Below are positions 1-6,954 of a DNA stretch of 11,944 nt, piece by piece. Source of the DNA: Casp-actino8 sp964614655. Its GTDB lineage: Bacteria; Actinomycetota; Acidimicrobiia; Acidimicrobiales; Ilumatobacteraceae. Under the pieces are notes generated by a model that worked only from the letters and a program-made list of their open reading frames with translations, was not told the origin of the DNA and ran no database searches. Positions within the stretch are counted from its first letter, which is position 1. Each line of letters starts with the position of its first letter. Both the position numbers and the translations under genes were made by a program. The stretch lies in assembly GCA_964614655.1 (NCBI GenBank), contig CAZTPF010000045.1, forward strand, positions 1 to 11,944, read 5' to 3'.

Positions 1-570
1 CCGAAGGCCGGGGTGGTCGAGATCGGGCAGATGACGGTGCGGGCCGCCACCCGGGGTGTCACCGCGTATTCGAGTGGTGGAACCGATCTGACTCTCGACG
101 TCGTCGGCTGGTACACCGGCAAACCAGCGACGAGTGAAGGTTCGCGGCCGATCAACGTGATGCCCTCGGCCGACGACTTTCCGGGACTCCTCGCCATTCC
201 TCGCACCCGCACTCTGGCCTACGTCCTGCACGACCCGGATCTGGTCGACATCGATCCGGTGCACCTTCCCGAGTCCCGTTCCCCGAATCAACCCGGGAAC
301 ACGGCGATCTTCGGTCATCGCACGTCGCACGGCCGTGAGTTCCGCAACATCGATCGATTGCGGGTGGGCGATCCCGTGTACCTCGCCGTCGAAGGGCGTA
401 TCTACGTGTACTCCACGACGAGCGTCGAAGTTCTGAGCCCCGAGGATCCGCGCCTCTACGCCTCGACGTCGAACGATCAGACCCTCACCTTGGTGGCCTG
501 CCACCCGCCCGGGAGCATCAAGTACCGCGTGGTCGCGTTCGCGCGGCTCGTCGACACCGTGCAGTTCTGA
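1..570 (+). CDS. Sortase-like cysteine transpeptidase (class E-like), 5'-truncated by window edge
   Basis: The frame is open from base 1, so only the last 189 residues are visible and the start lies outside. The C-terminal ~130 residues form a sortase beta-barrel. It has the catalytic His in PGNTAIFGHRT (visible residue 106), the Cys in TLTLVACHPPG (167) and the Arg in IKYRVVAFA (176). The EPGN-like approach to the His and the CHP after the Cys resemble class E sortases of high-GC Gram-positives. The usual TLxTC motif reads TLVAC, with Ala before the Cys. Visible residues 1-40 end in TLDVVGWYTG, like the end of the 'VDVVGYY' beta-domain common in secreted actinobacterial proteins. The enzyme therefore seems fused behind another extracellular domain. 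Family knowledge: sortases cleave a sorting signal and join proteins to the wall or to pili outside the membrane. No substrate or sorting signal is visible here. The gene ends 22 bases from the convergent trpS. Confidence 0.82.
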   Translation, partial: PKAGVVEIGQMTVRAATRGVTAYSSGGTDLTLDVVGWYTGKPATSEGSRPINVMPSADDFPGLLAIPRTRTLAYVLHDPDLVDIDPVHLPESRSPNQPGNTAIFGHRTSHGREFRNIDRLRVGDPVYLAVEGRIYVYSTTSVEVLSPEDPRLYASTSNDQTLTLVACHPPGSIKYRVVAFARLVDTVQF

Positions 571-592
571 GGGCTGCTCGATCGGTCGCGAT

Positions 593-1585
593 CTAGGCGT
601 CGAGCGGGAGAAGCCCGATGTTGTGATAGGCGCGGGCGAGGGTCGCCGCCGCCACTTCACGGGCTTTGTCGGCCCCTCGTCGCAGGAGGTGTGACAGCTC
701 GGCTCGATCGTCGAGCAACGAGCGATAGCGCTCCTGGATCGGCCGAAGGACTTCGACGACCGCTTCACCGGTGTCGTTCTTCAACGGTCCGTATTGCGAG
801 TAACCGGCAGCGACGTCGGCCGGGTTTCGTCCGGTGCACGCCGCGAGAATTTCGAGCAAGTTCGACACACCGGGTTTGGTGGCACGATCGAATCGGACTT
901 CGGAGTCGGAATCGGTCACGGCCCGCTTGAACTTCTTCATGATCGCGTTCGGTTCGTCGAGCAGGTAGACGATGCCGGCGTCGCCACCCGACGATTTCGA
1001 CATCTTGGAAGTGGGATCCTGCAGGTCGGTGACTTTGGCGCCGGCCTTCGGCGTGACCATCTTGGGGACCACGAACGTCTGACCGAACCGGGTGTTGAAT
1101 CGCTCGGCGATGTCGCGTGTGATCTCGATGTGCTGTCGCTGATCCTCGCCGACAGGCACGTCGTCGGCGTCGTAGAGCAAGATGTCGGCCGCTTGCAGGG
1201 CCGGGTAGGTGAACAGGCCGGCCGACACGAAGTCGGCTTCGCGCTTGGCTGCCTTGTCCTTGAACTGAGTCATGCGGCTGAGCTCGCCGTACGAAACGGT
1301 GCATTCCATGATCCAGCCCAGTTGGGTGTGTTCGGGAACGTGGCTCTGCACGAAGACAGTTGCGACATCGGGGTCGAGTCCGACGGCGAAGAGGGCGGCC
1401 GCCAGCTCGAGGGTGTTCTCGCCGACGACTCCTGGACGGTCGGTGACCGTGAGGGCGTGCAGATCGACGATCCCGTGGAAGGCGTCGCACTCGTGTTGGC
1501 CACTCACCCAGTTGCGCAAGGCTCCGAGGTAGTTGCCGAGATGTACCGGCCCGGTGGGCTGAATGCACGAAAGGACGCGAGTCAC
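593..1585 (-). CDS. trpS: Tryptophanyl-tRNA synthetase
   Basis: Class I aminoacyl-tRNA synthetase that charges tRNA(Trp) with tryptophan using ATP in the cytosol. The 330-residue product is normal for bacterial TrpS. Visible signatures are IQPTGPVHLGNYLGALRNW near the N-terminus (HIGH-type motif HLGN at residues 15-18), the ALQAADILLYDADDVPVGEDQ region with its tryptophan and dimer contacts (about 129-149), and KMSKS at 194-198. I chose the GTG at 1585-1583, giving VTRVLSCIQPTG, because this matches where the family begins. The frame stays open to an ATG at 1741, but that extra N-terminus is antisense to scpA and has no family character. No Shine-Dalgarno is seen before the GTG. A TAGCCT box lies 7 bases upstream, which suggests a leaderless message and leaves no room for a T-box or attenuator leader. 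It diverges from scpA and converges with the sortase gene. Confidence 0.97.
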   Translation of the reverse strand: MTRVLSCIQPTGPVHLGNYLGALRNWVSGQHECDAFHGIVDLHALTVTDRPGVVGENTLELAAALFAVGLDPDVATVFVQSHVPEHTQLGWIMECTVSYGELSRMTQFKDKAAKREADFVSAGLFTYPALQAADILLYDADDVPVGEDQRQHIEITRDIAERFNTRFGQTFVVPKMVTPKAGAKVTDLQDPTSKMSKSSGGDAGIVYLLDEPNAIMKKFKRAVTDSDSEVRFDRATKPGVSNLLEILAACTGRNPADVAAGYSQYGPLKNDTGEAVVEVLRPIQERYRSLLDDRAELSHLLRRGADKAREVAAATLARAYHNIGLLPLDA

Positions 1586-1592
1586 CTGGTCG

Positions 1593-1598
1593 AGGCTA
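1593..1598 (-). promoter_or_regulatory. Putative -10 box of trpS (leaderless)
   Basis: On the minus strand TAGCCT is followed by 7 bases and then the trpS GTG. A TANNNT -10 at this distance would start transcription at or next to the start codon. No convincing -35 hexamer is visible. It mirrors the box in front of scpA. Confidence 0.45.
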
Positions 1599-1642
1599 GT
1601 GGGGCGACCGGGGGAAGACCGGGTGGATACGGCGAGGGCGAT

Positions 1643-1648
1643 TAGCCT
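1643..1648 (+). promoter_or_regulatory. Putative -10 box of the scpA operon (leaderless)
   Basis: TAGCCT is followed by the six bases CTCGTC and the scpA GTG. No Shine-Dalgarno precedes the GTG, so transcription probably starts at the start codon. No clear -35 element is seen about 17 bases upstream. Confidence 0.45.
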
Positions 1649-1654
1649 CTCGTC

Positions 1655-2431
1655 GTGGCCGTCGATGTGAGCACTCCCGTCTTCGAGGGCCCCTTCGACC
1701 TGTTGTTGCACCTCATCTTGAAGGAGCAGGTCGACATCCACGAGGTCAATCTGGCTCTCATCGTCGACGCCTATCTGGCCGAAGTCGACAAGATGGAATT
1801 TCTCGACCTCGACGTGGCGACCGAGTTCCTGCTGATCGCCGCCACCTTGGTGGAACTGAAAGCTCGTCGACTCCTACCCGGCCGCGAAGACGTCGACCTC
1901 GACGAGGAGTTGGCGCTCTGGGAGGAGCGCGACCTGCTGCTCGCCCGTCTGCTCGAGTGCAAGACGTTCAAGGACGTGGGTCGAGTCTTCGGAGCTCTGG
2001 CCGACGACGCCGATCGCTGTTTCGCCCGAACGGCCGGACCCGACGAGCGATTCGCCGAACTGATGCCCGACCTTCTCGAAGGTGTGAAGCCCAAACAGGT
2101 TCATGCCGCGTACGTGCGGGCGACCACGCCGAAACCCGAACCCAAGGTCGATCTCTTCCACGTGGGTGTGATCAAGGCCAACGTCGCCGACGCGCTGGCC
2201 GAACTGGTCGACGAACTTCCGAGGGTGCGCCGTATCTCGTTCCGACGCCTCACCGCCGACTTGGTCGATCGCATCGAGATCATCGTGCGCTTCCTCGCTC
2301 TGCTCGAACTGTTCAAGCAGGGCTACGTCGAGATCGATCAAGCCGAGAAGTTCGGCGACATCGACATCGTGTGGATCGGCGAGGAGATGGTGTCCGTCGG
2401 CGCGATAGCGATCGACGATTACGAAGGCTGA
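1655..2431 (+). CDS. scpA: Segregation and condensation protein A (kleisin)
   Basis: ScpA is the kleisin subunit that bridges the heads of the SMC dimer and, with ScpB, forms the bacterial condensin that compacts and separates chromosomes. The 258-residue product starts with the family hallmark FEGPFDLLLHLILKEQVDI (about residues 10-28), followed by the helical N-domain with ATEFLLIAATLVELKARRLLP (about 55-75) that contacts the SMC neck. The middle is acidic and flexible. A C-terminal winged-helix segment (about 200-250, LALLELFKQGYVEIDQ and FGDIDIVW) would bind the SMC cap. The GTG at 1655 is chosen because the conserved motif follows within ten residues. A TAGCCT box lies 6 bases upstream. 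scpB follows after only two bases, so the two are co-transcribed and make partners of one complex. No SMC gene is in this window. Confidence 0.96.
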   Translation: MAVDVSTPVFEGPFDLLLHLILKEQVDIHEVNLALIVDAYLAEVDKMEFLDLDVATEFLLIAATLVELKARRLLPGREDVDLDEELALWEERDLLLARLLECKTFKDVGRVFGALADDADRCFARTAGPDERFAELMPDLLEGVKPKQVHAAYVRATTPKPEPKVDLFHVGVIKANVADALAELVDELPRVRRISFRRLTADLVDRIEIIVRFLALLELFKQGYVEIDQAEKFGDIDIVWIGEEMVSVGAIAIDDYEG

Positions 2432-2433
2432 CA

Positions 2434-3108
2434 ATGAACGACGAATCCACATCCACGACGAACTCTTCATCGACTGCGACGGTCGACGCCGACGTCGTAC
2501 GCGCTCTCGAAGCCGTGCTTCTCGTCGCGACCGAGCCCGTTCCAGTTCCTCTGCTCGCCGAGATCCTCGGACTGGCCGGAGATGTCGTCGAGGCACTGTG
2601 TCGCTCGTTGGCCGACGCGTACGACGAAGCCGGTCACGGTTTCGAACTCGTTCGAGTGGCGGGCGGTTATCGCTACCAGACCCGAGCCGAGTTCTCGCCG
2701 TACGTCGAGCGCTACATCCTCGACGGCCAACGAGCTCGTCTGTCGGGTGCGGCGCTCGAGACACTGGCGATCGTCGCCTACAAGCAGCCGATCTCGCGCA
2801 GTCAGATCGCGTCGATTCGCGGGGTCGACCCCGACGGTGTGTTGCGTACCTTGCAGAGTCGCGGCTACATCGATCAGGTCGGGCGCGACCCGGGACCGGG
2901 TCAGGCGGTGATGTGGGGAACGACCCCCGCCTTCCTCGAGAAGCTCGGTATCGATTCGGTGAACGACCTGCCGCCCATCGCCGAGTTCGTTCCCGGAGCC
3001 GAGGTCGTCGAGGCCTTGGAAGCCGGCTTGCGGATTCCCAAGGTCGACGAGGTCGCCGTCGAGGCGCCCGGCGACGGGGGAGCGGACGCGTCCGAGCCGA
3101 GCGACTGA
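2434..3108 (+). CDS. scpB: Segregation and condensation protein B
   Basis: ScpB is the KITE-type winged-helix partner that dimerises on the ScpA linker in the SMC condensin. The 224-residue product has two winged-helix modules. The first, about residues 18-90, runs from VRALEAVLLVATEPVPVPLL to GYRYQTRAEFSPYV. The second, about 100-170, contains the family motif LSGAALETLAIVAYKQPISR followed by IRGVDPDGVLRTLQSRGYI and WGTTPAFLEKLGI. The first 16 residues are Ser/Thr-rich and look disordered, as does the acidic tail after about residue 195. The ATG at 2434 sits two bases after the scpA stop and has GAAGG at 2423-2427, six bases upstream, as ribosome binding site. The stop codon shares one base with the start of the next gene. 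Confidence 0.95.
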   Translation: MNDESTSTTNSSSTATVDADVVRALEAVLLVATEPVPVPLLAEILGLAGDVVEALCRSLADAYDEAGHGFELVRVAGGYRYQTRAEFSPYVERYILDGQRARLSGAALETLAIVAYKQPISRSQIASIRGVDPDGVLRTLQSRGYIDQVGRDPGPGQAVMWGTTPAFLEKLGIDSVNDLPPIAEFVPGAEVVEALEAGLRIPKVDEVAVEAPGDGGADASEPSD

Positions 3109-3893
3109 TGGCCGAACGCCGTCGCCGGCCCGAACCGCCTCTTTGGGAGCAACTCGCCGAGGCATCGCGCGCGTTGCCGCAAGGTGAGCGATTGCAGAAG
3201 GTTCTGGCCGCCCGAGGATTCGGATCGCGGCGAGTCTGCGAGGAGATCATCGCCGCCGGTCGCGTGCAGGTGAACGGCGAGGTCGCAGTGCTCGGCCGGC
3301 GCGTCGACGTGACGGTCGACAAGGTGACGGTCGACGGCGAGCCGATCGGCGTCCGTGACGATCTCGTCTACTACCTCGTGAACAAGCCGGTCGGTGTCGT
3401 GACGACGGCCAGCGATCCCCAGGGTCGACGGACGATTGTCGATCTCGTGCCCGACGAACCGCGGGTGTTTCCGGTGGGCCGCCTCGACGTCGAGACCGAG
3501 GGGTTGATCGTTCTGACCAACGACGGCGACTTCGCCCAGTCGATTGCGCACCCGTCGCAAGGTGTCGACAAGGAATATCTCGCCCACGTCGACAACGGCC
3601 GGGTGTCGCCGGCCGGACTGCGTCGACTCCGCGACGGTGTCGAACTCGACGATGGTGTCACCGCTCCGGCGAAGGTGTCGCAACCCGAAGACGGTGTGTT
3701 GCGGCTGACCATCCACGAAGGACGCAACCGACAGGTGCGGCGGATGTGCGAGGCGATCGGCCATCCGGTCACTCGTCTCGTCCGGACGCGAATCGGGCCG
3801 ATCGTCGACCGCGATCTTGCACCCGGCACGTGGCGGGATCTTCGCCTCGACGAGGTGCGCGCCCTCGGAAAACGAACCCGGAGGCCGAATTGA
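3108..3893 (+). CDS. rluB: RsuA/RluB-family rRNA pseudouridine synthase
   Basis: Converts a specific uridine of ribosomal RNA to pseudouridine. By family and position next to scpB, the likely target is 23S rRNA helix 89/90 as for RluB, but the sequence alone does not fix the site. The product has 261 residues. After a basic N-terminus, an S4 RNA-binding domain spans about 28-75 (RLQKVLAARGFGSRRVCEEII). The catalytic domain starts at LVYYLVNKPVGVVTT. The catalytic Asp is D127 in FPVGRLDVETEGLIVLTNDGD. EGRNRQVRRMCEAIGHPVTRL (about 204-224) is the conserved C-terminal motif. The ATG at 3108 overlaps the scpB stop by one base (TGATG), so translation is probably coupled. In many actinobacteria cmk and der follow this gene; here tyrA and aroA do. 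Confidence 0.9.
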   Translation: MAERRRRPEPPLWEQLAEASRALPQGERLQKVLAARGFGSRRVCEEIIAAGRVQVNGEVAVLGRRVDVTVDKVTVDGEPIGVRDDLVYYLVNKPVGVVTTASDPQGRRTIVDLVPDEPRVFPVGRLDVETEGLIVLTNDGDFAQSIAHPSQGVDKEYLAHVDNGRVSPAGLRRLRDGVELDDGVTAPAKVSQPEDGVLRLTIHEGRNRQVRRMCEAIGHPVTRLVRTRIGPIVDRDLAPGTWRDLRLDEVRALGKRTRRPN

Positions 3894-3900
3894 CCGCCGA

Positions 3901-3906
3901 TACGCT
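3901..3906 (+). promoter_or_regulatory. Putative -10 box upstream of tyrA
   Basis: TACGCT lies 7 bases before the ATG at 3914. The string from 3901 to 3913 (TACGCTCGGAGCG) matches the one before dprE1 (7844-7856) at 12 of 13 bases. This may be an internal promoter giving tyrA-aroA their own message. GGAG inside it is only two bases from the ATG, which is close for a Shine-Dalgarno. Confidence 0.4.
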
Positions 3907-3913
3907 CGGAGCG

Positions 3914-4990
3914 ATGGTCACTCCGAGTACGTCCACACGCGCGGCCAACGTGGTCGGCCTCGGGCTGATCGGCGGATCCATCGCACTCGCCCTCGGTGAA
4001 CAGGGCTGGACGGTGTGCGGCGTCGACAGTGACGCGTCCCGTCAGCAGGAGGCTCTCGATCGCGGCGTCGTCGATCGAGTCGGACTCGACCCCGACGCGG
4101 CGTTGACGTTCGTCGCCGTACCTCCGAAGGCCATGACTGCGGCGGTGGTCGAGGCGCTGGCCGCCACCCGCGGTGTCGTGACCGACGTCGGGAGTGTGAA
4201 GTCGGCCGTGTGCGCCGAGGTCGACGATCGGCGTTTCGTCGGCGGCCATCCGATGGCCGGCAGCGAACTCGAAGGCCTCGACGGGGCCGATCCCCAGATG
4301 TTCGCCGGCGCGGTCTGGGTTCTCACACCCACCGCGACGACCGAGGACGAGGCCTTTTCCGTGGTCGCCGCCGCCGTGAGCGAGATCGGCGCCGAAGTGG
4401 TCGGACTCGACCCGCGTCGTCACGACGATCTGGTGGCCGTGGTGAGCCATGTCCCTCATCTGACCGCCGCCACGCTCATGAGGCTCGCCGGGGTGCGAGC
4501 GGAGGAGCATGCGGCGCTCCTTCGGTTGGCAGCCGGCGGATTCCGCGACATGACCCGCATCGCGTCGGGTCATCCGTCGATCTGGCTCGACATCTGCGAG
4601 GAGAATCGTCAGTCGATCGTCGACGCCTTGTCGTCGTTGATCGACGGATTGTCCGACATGCGAGCGGTGGTGGCCTCCGGCGACCGCAACGGGCTGTTGT
4701 CCCGGCTCAGTTCGGCCCGTGAGGCGAGAGCGAACCTTCCCGCTCGTATCAAGCGACCGTCCGATCTCGCCGAGGTTCGCATCCCGATTCCCGACCGGCC
4801 CGGCGCCGCGGCCGAGGTCTTCACTCTCGCCGCCGAACTCGGCGTCAACATTCCGAACTTCGAAGTCGTCCATTCGGCCGAAGGAGACCGCGGTATCGCC
4901 GTCGTACTCGTGGAAGCGACGATGGTCGACGTCTTTCGCGGCGGTCTGATCGCCCGCGGCTACCGTCCGTCGGTGCAGCGATTGGCATGA
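3914..4990 (+). CDS. tyrA: Prephenate (or arogenate) dehydrogenase with C-terminal ACT domain
   Basis: Oxidative decarboxylation of prephenate to 4-hydroxyphenylpyruvate (or arogenate to tyrosine) with NAD(P)+, in tyrosine synthesis. The 358-residue product opens with a Rossmann fold, VVGLGLIGGSIALAL (13-27), then DVGSVK (91-96) and GGHPMAGSELEG (110-121). The helical dimer domain carries HDDLVAVVSHVPHLTAATL (170-188) with conserved histidines. An ACT domain (about 286-350, VRIPIPDRPGAAAEVFTLAAELGVNI) suggests feedback control by tyrosine or another amino acid. Which substrate or cofactor is preferred cannot be read off. I chose the ATG at 3914. A TTG at 3890 overlapping the rluB stop is an in-frame alternative adding eight residues. 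The stop overlaps the aroA start by ATGA, and both genes act around chorismate. Confidence 0.93.
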   Translation: MVTPSTSTRAANVVGLGLIGGSIALALGEQGWTVCGVDSDASRQQEALDRGVVDRVGLDPDAALTFVAVPPKAMTAAVVEALAATRGVVTDVGSVKSAVCAEVDDRRFVGGHPMAGSELEGLDGADPQMFAGAVWVLTPTATTEDEAFSVVAAAVSEIGAEVVGLDPRRHDDLVAVVSHVPHLTAATLMRLAGVRAEEHAALLRLAAGGFRDMTRIASGHPSIWLDICEENRQSIVDALSSLIDGLSDMRAVVASGDRNGLLSRLSSAREARANLPARIKRPSDLAEVRIPIPDRPGAAAEVFTLAAELGVNIPNFEVVHSAEGDRGIAVVLVEATMVDVFRGGLIARGYRPSVQRLA

Positions 4991-6273
4991 CGGACTTTCG
5001 GTTGCCGGTCGCGGTCGGACCGATTCGCGCGACGGTCGTGGTTCCGGGATCCAAGAGTGTGGCCAATCGAGTGCTCGTGTGTGCGGCACTCGCCGACGGT
5101 ACGAGTCGTCTGAGCAATCTTCCCGACGGCGACGACACCGAGGCGATGCTCGCCGGTCTCGAACGACTCGGTGCACGAATCGAGAGACTCGGCGACACCG
5201 AAGTGGCGGTCACCGGGTCGGGGACGGTGACCGGCGGGTCCGAGGTCGACGCTCGTCTCGCCGGCACGACGTCGCGGTTCCTGACCGCCGTCGCCGCTCT
5301 CGGTGAACTCGACACCACGATCACGGGTGAGCCGGCTCTCCGGGCCCGCCCCATGAAGGAACTTCACGACGCTCTGCGTTCCCTCGGCGCCGAGGTCGCA
5401 CCGCTCGCCGAATCGGGTCGTCTGCCGGTTCGGGTGCGCCGTGGCTCGCTCGTCGGGGGACGGGTCGAGATGGCCGGGGACGTGAGCAGTCAGTTCGTCA
5501 CCGCGCTCATGCTCGTGGCGCCGTACTTTCCCGAGGGGCTGAGCATCCGGCTGACCACCCCTTTGGTGTCGCGCCCGTACGTGGCGATGACGGCGAACGT
5601 CATGTCGCAGTTCGGTGTCGAGGGAATCGGTGTGTCGGATTCCCTCGTGAACGTCGAACCCGGCCGTTACCGCCCGGTCGACACCACCATCGAGCCCGAT
5701 GCGTCGTCGGCGTCGTACCCGCTCGCGTTGGCTGCCATCTGCGGCGGGGAGGTGACGGTGCCTCACCTGACTCGCGACTCCTCGCAGGGCGACGTGGCGA
5801 TCGTCGACATCCTCGGTCGCATGGGCTGCGATGTTCGGTTCGACGGGAGTGGCGCAGTGGTCGTCGGAGGCGGGGTTCTCCGGGGTATCGACATCGACAT
5901 GGCCGACGTCTCCGATCTGGTGCCGACCGTCGCCGCGGTCGCGGCCTTCGCCGAGTCGCCCACCACCATCACCGGAGTCGGATTCATCCGTGGCAAGGAG
6001 AGCGACCGCATCGGCGATCTCGTCGAGGGTCTGCGTTCTCTCGGAATCGCCGCCGATGCTCTCGACGACGGACTGCGCGTGTCACCGACAACGATGTCCG
6101 CGCTTCACGGGGCCGCCTTGTCGACCCACCATGACCATCGGTTGGCGATGGCCTGGTCGCTCGTGGCGGCGCGTGTCGACGGGATCACCCTCGATCGTCC
6201 GGAGGTCGTGTCCAAGAGCTGGCCGAAGTGGTGGGACGTGAGATCCACTCTCCTTGCGACGTCGGGTCGGTAG
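4987..6273 (+). CDS. aroA: 3-phosphoshikimate 1-carboxyvinyltransferase (EPSP synthase)
   Basis: Joins phosphoenolpyruvate to shikimate-3-phosphate, the sixth step of the shikimate pathway to chorismate. The 428-residue product is full length. Visible active-site elements are VPGSKSVANR (19-28, Lys23), AGTTSRF (92-98), LRARPMKEL (118-126), SSQFVTALM (167-175), EPDASSASYP (236-245), the catalytic Asp in SDLVPT (D310), RGKESDRI (335-342) and DHRLAM (383-388). The PEP-site glycine is kept (G93). The residue after the Arg of this motif is Phe98, where Escherichia coli has Pro101; I recall Phe in actinobacterial homologues too, so this is not unusual. Its ATG lies within the tyrA stop (ATGA), so translation is coupled. 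Product flow links it to tyrA, which acts after chorismate mutase. It ends 12 bases before the HAD hydrolase start. Confidence 0.97.
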   Translation: MTDFRLPVAVGPIRATVVVPGSKSVANRVLVCAALADGTSRLSNLPDGDDTEAMLAGLERLGARIERLGDTEVAVTGSGTVTGGSEVDARLAGTTSRFLTAVAALGELDTTITGEPALRARPMKELHDALRSLGAEVAPLAESGRLPVRVRRGSLVGGRVEMAGDVSSQFVTALMLVAPYFPEGLSIRLTTPLVSRPYVAMTANVMSQFGVEGIGVSDSLVNVEPGRYRPVDTTIEPDASSASYPLALAAICGGEVTVPHLTRDSSQGDVAIVDILGRMGCDVRFDGSGAVVVGGGVLRGIDIDMADVSDLVPTVAAVAAFAESPTTITGVGFIRGKESDRIGDLVEGLRSLGIAADALDDGLRVSPTTMSALHGAALSTHHDHRLAMAWSLVAARVDGITLDRPEVVSKSWPKWWDVRSTLLATSGR

Positions 6274-6276
6274 GGT
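6271..6276 (+). promoter_or_regulatory. Putative -10 box of the HAD-ubiA unit
   Basis: TAGGGT begins at the aroA TAG stop codon and is followed by nine bases and the ATG at 6286. It fits the TANNNT layout seen before the other unit heads in this window. No Shine-Dalgarno is visible in the 12-base gap. No -35 is recognised. Confidence 0.35.
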
Positions 6277-6285
6277 TCACCGCCC

Positions 6286-6954
6286 ATGGAACCGGGCCCC
6301 CTCGATCCGCCGACGAGCCCCCGGGATCGGGGAGCGGTCGTGGCCGCATTCGACGTCGACAAGACGCTCACCACCCACGACTGCGTCCTTCCGTTCCTGC
6401 GACGCGTCGGTGGAGCGTCTTTCGCCGCCGGATTGATCCGCCGAACACCTCCTTTGGCCGTCGCCGCCTTCCGACGTCAGCGGGATCGGGCCAAAGTCCT
6501 GATGACGCGGGCCGCCGTCTCGGGCCGACTGGCCGCCGATGTCGATCGGGTGGCGCGCGAGTTCGCCGACGACGTGTGGGAGCGGCGTATGCGCCCCGAC
6601 ACCGTGGCTCGACTGCAGTGGCACGTACGCCACGGACACCGAGTGGTGTTGGTGTCGGCGTCGTACCGCAATTATCTCGAGCCGCTCGCCACTCGTCTCG
6701 GAGCCGAGGCGGTGTTGTCGACCGAACTCGAAGTCGTGAACGGAGTCTGCACCGGCGAATTGTCGGGTCCGAACTGCCGGGCGGCCGAAAAGGTGGCGCG
6801 CCTCGGCGAGTGGATGCGGACTCGTTGTATCGAATCGCCCGAGATCTACGCCTACGGAGATTCGTCGGGCGATCGACAGCTGCTCGAACTCTCCGATCAT
6901 CCGTTCCTCGTCGGGTCCGGGCGACTCGACGAAGTTCCCGAGGTCGCACGATGA
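6286..6954 (+). CDS. HAD-superfamily subclass IB phosphatase; candidate DPPR phosphatase
   Basis: Magnesium-dependent phosphomonoesterase of the SerB-like HAD-IB group. All four motifs are present in 222 residues: motif I FDVDKT (nucleophile D23, general acid D25), motif II in VVLVSAS (S124), motif III K169, and motif IV YGDSSGD (D192, D196). A helical cap lies between motifs I and II (about 30-105). There is no signal peptide or membrane segment, so it is cytosolic. Its stop overlaps the ubiA start by ATGA, which ties it to DPA synthesis. There, the 5-phosphate of decaprenylphosphoryl-5-phosphoribose must be removed before DprE1 acts. I infer it may do this job in place of the unrelated PAP2 protein Rv3807c; the motifs do not show the substrate. 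Alternatives are phosphoserine phosphatase or a general lipid- or sugar-phosphate phosphatase. Confidence 0.88.
   Translation: MEPGPLDPPTSPRDRGAVVAAFDVDKTLTTHDCVLPFLRRVGGASFAAGLIRRTPPLAVAAFRRQRDRAKVLMTRAAVSGRLAADVDRVAREFADDVWERRMRPDTVARLQWHVRHGHRVVLVSASYRNYLEPLATRLGAEAVLSTELEVVNGVCTGELSGPNCRAAEKVARLGEWMRTRCIESPEIYAYGDSSGDRQLLELSDHPFLVGSGRLDEVPEVAR
6940..6944 (+). promoter_or_regulatory. Ribosome binding site of ubiA
   Basis: GAGGT ends six bases before the ATG at 6951, inside the end of the HAD gene. It supports this ATG over the longer open frame and fits coupled translation. Confidence 0.5.

Larger units (their letters stand above)
1592..1649. repeat. Inverted repeat GAGGCTA / TAGCCTC between trpS and scpA
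   Basis: GAGGCTA at 1592-1598 and TAGCCTC at 1643-1649 are exact reverse complements with 44 bases between them. Each arm contains the candidate -10 box of one of the two divergent genes, so the symmetry is most simply two copies of the same promoter element facing outward. A shared operator is possible but nothing else shows it. Confidence 0.5.

Noticed and set aside
580..593. Hairpin GATCG-GTCG-CGATC between the sortase and trpS stops as a bidirectional terminator
   Set aside because: The stem is only 5 bp, it includes the last base of the trpS stop region, and no T-run follows on either strand.
1586..1654. A T-box, attenuator or leader peptide controlling trpS
   Set aside because: Only 69 bases separate trpS from divergent scpA, the candidate -10 is 7 bases from the start, and no Trp-codon leader or antiterminator stem is visible.
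1586..1741. Upstream extension of trpS to an ATG at 1741 (52 extra residues)
   Set aside because: It is antisense to the scpA N-terminus, has no family similarity, and TrpS proteins begin just before the IQPTG motif reached from the GTG at 1585.
3890..3913. TTG at 3890 as tyrA start, overlapping the rluB stop
   Set aside because: Possible through coupling, but it adds eight residues with no conservation I can see, and the ATG at 3914 has the TANNNT layout shared with other starts. Kept as an alternative in the gene entry.
1874..5176. Long open frames on the minus strand opposite scpA-aroA (1874-3322 and 3371-5176)
   Set aside because: Arg/Pro/Ser-rich translations without motifs; they are by-products of high GC opposite well-recognised genes.
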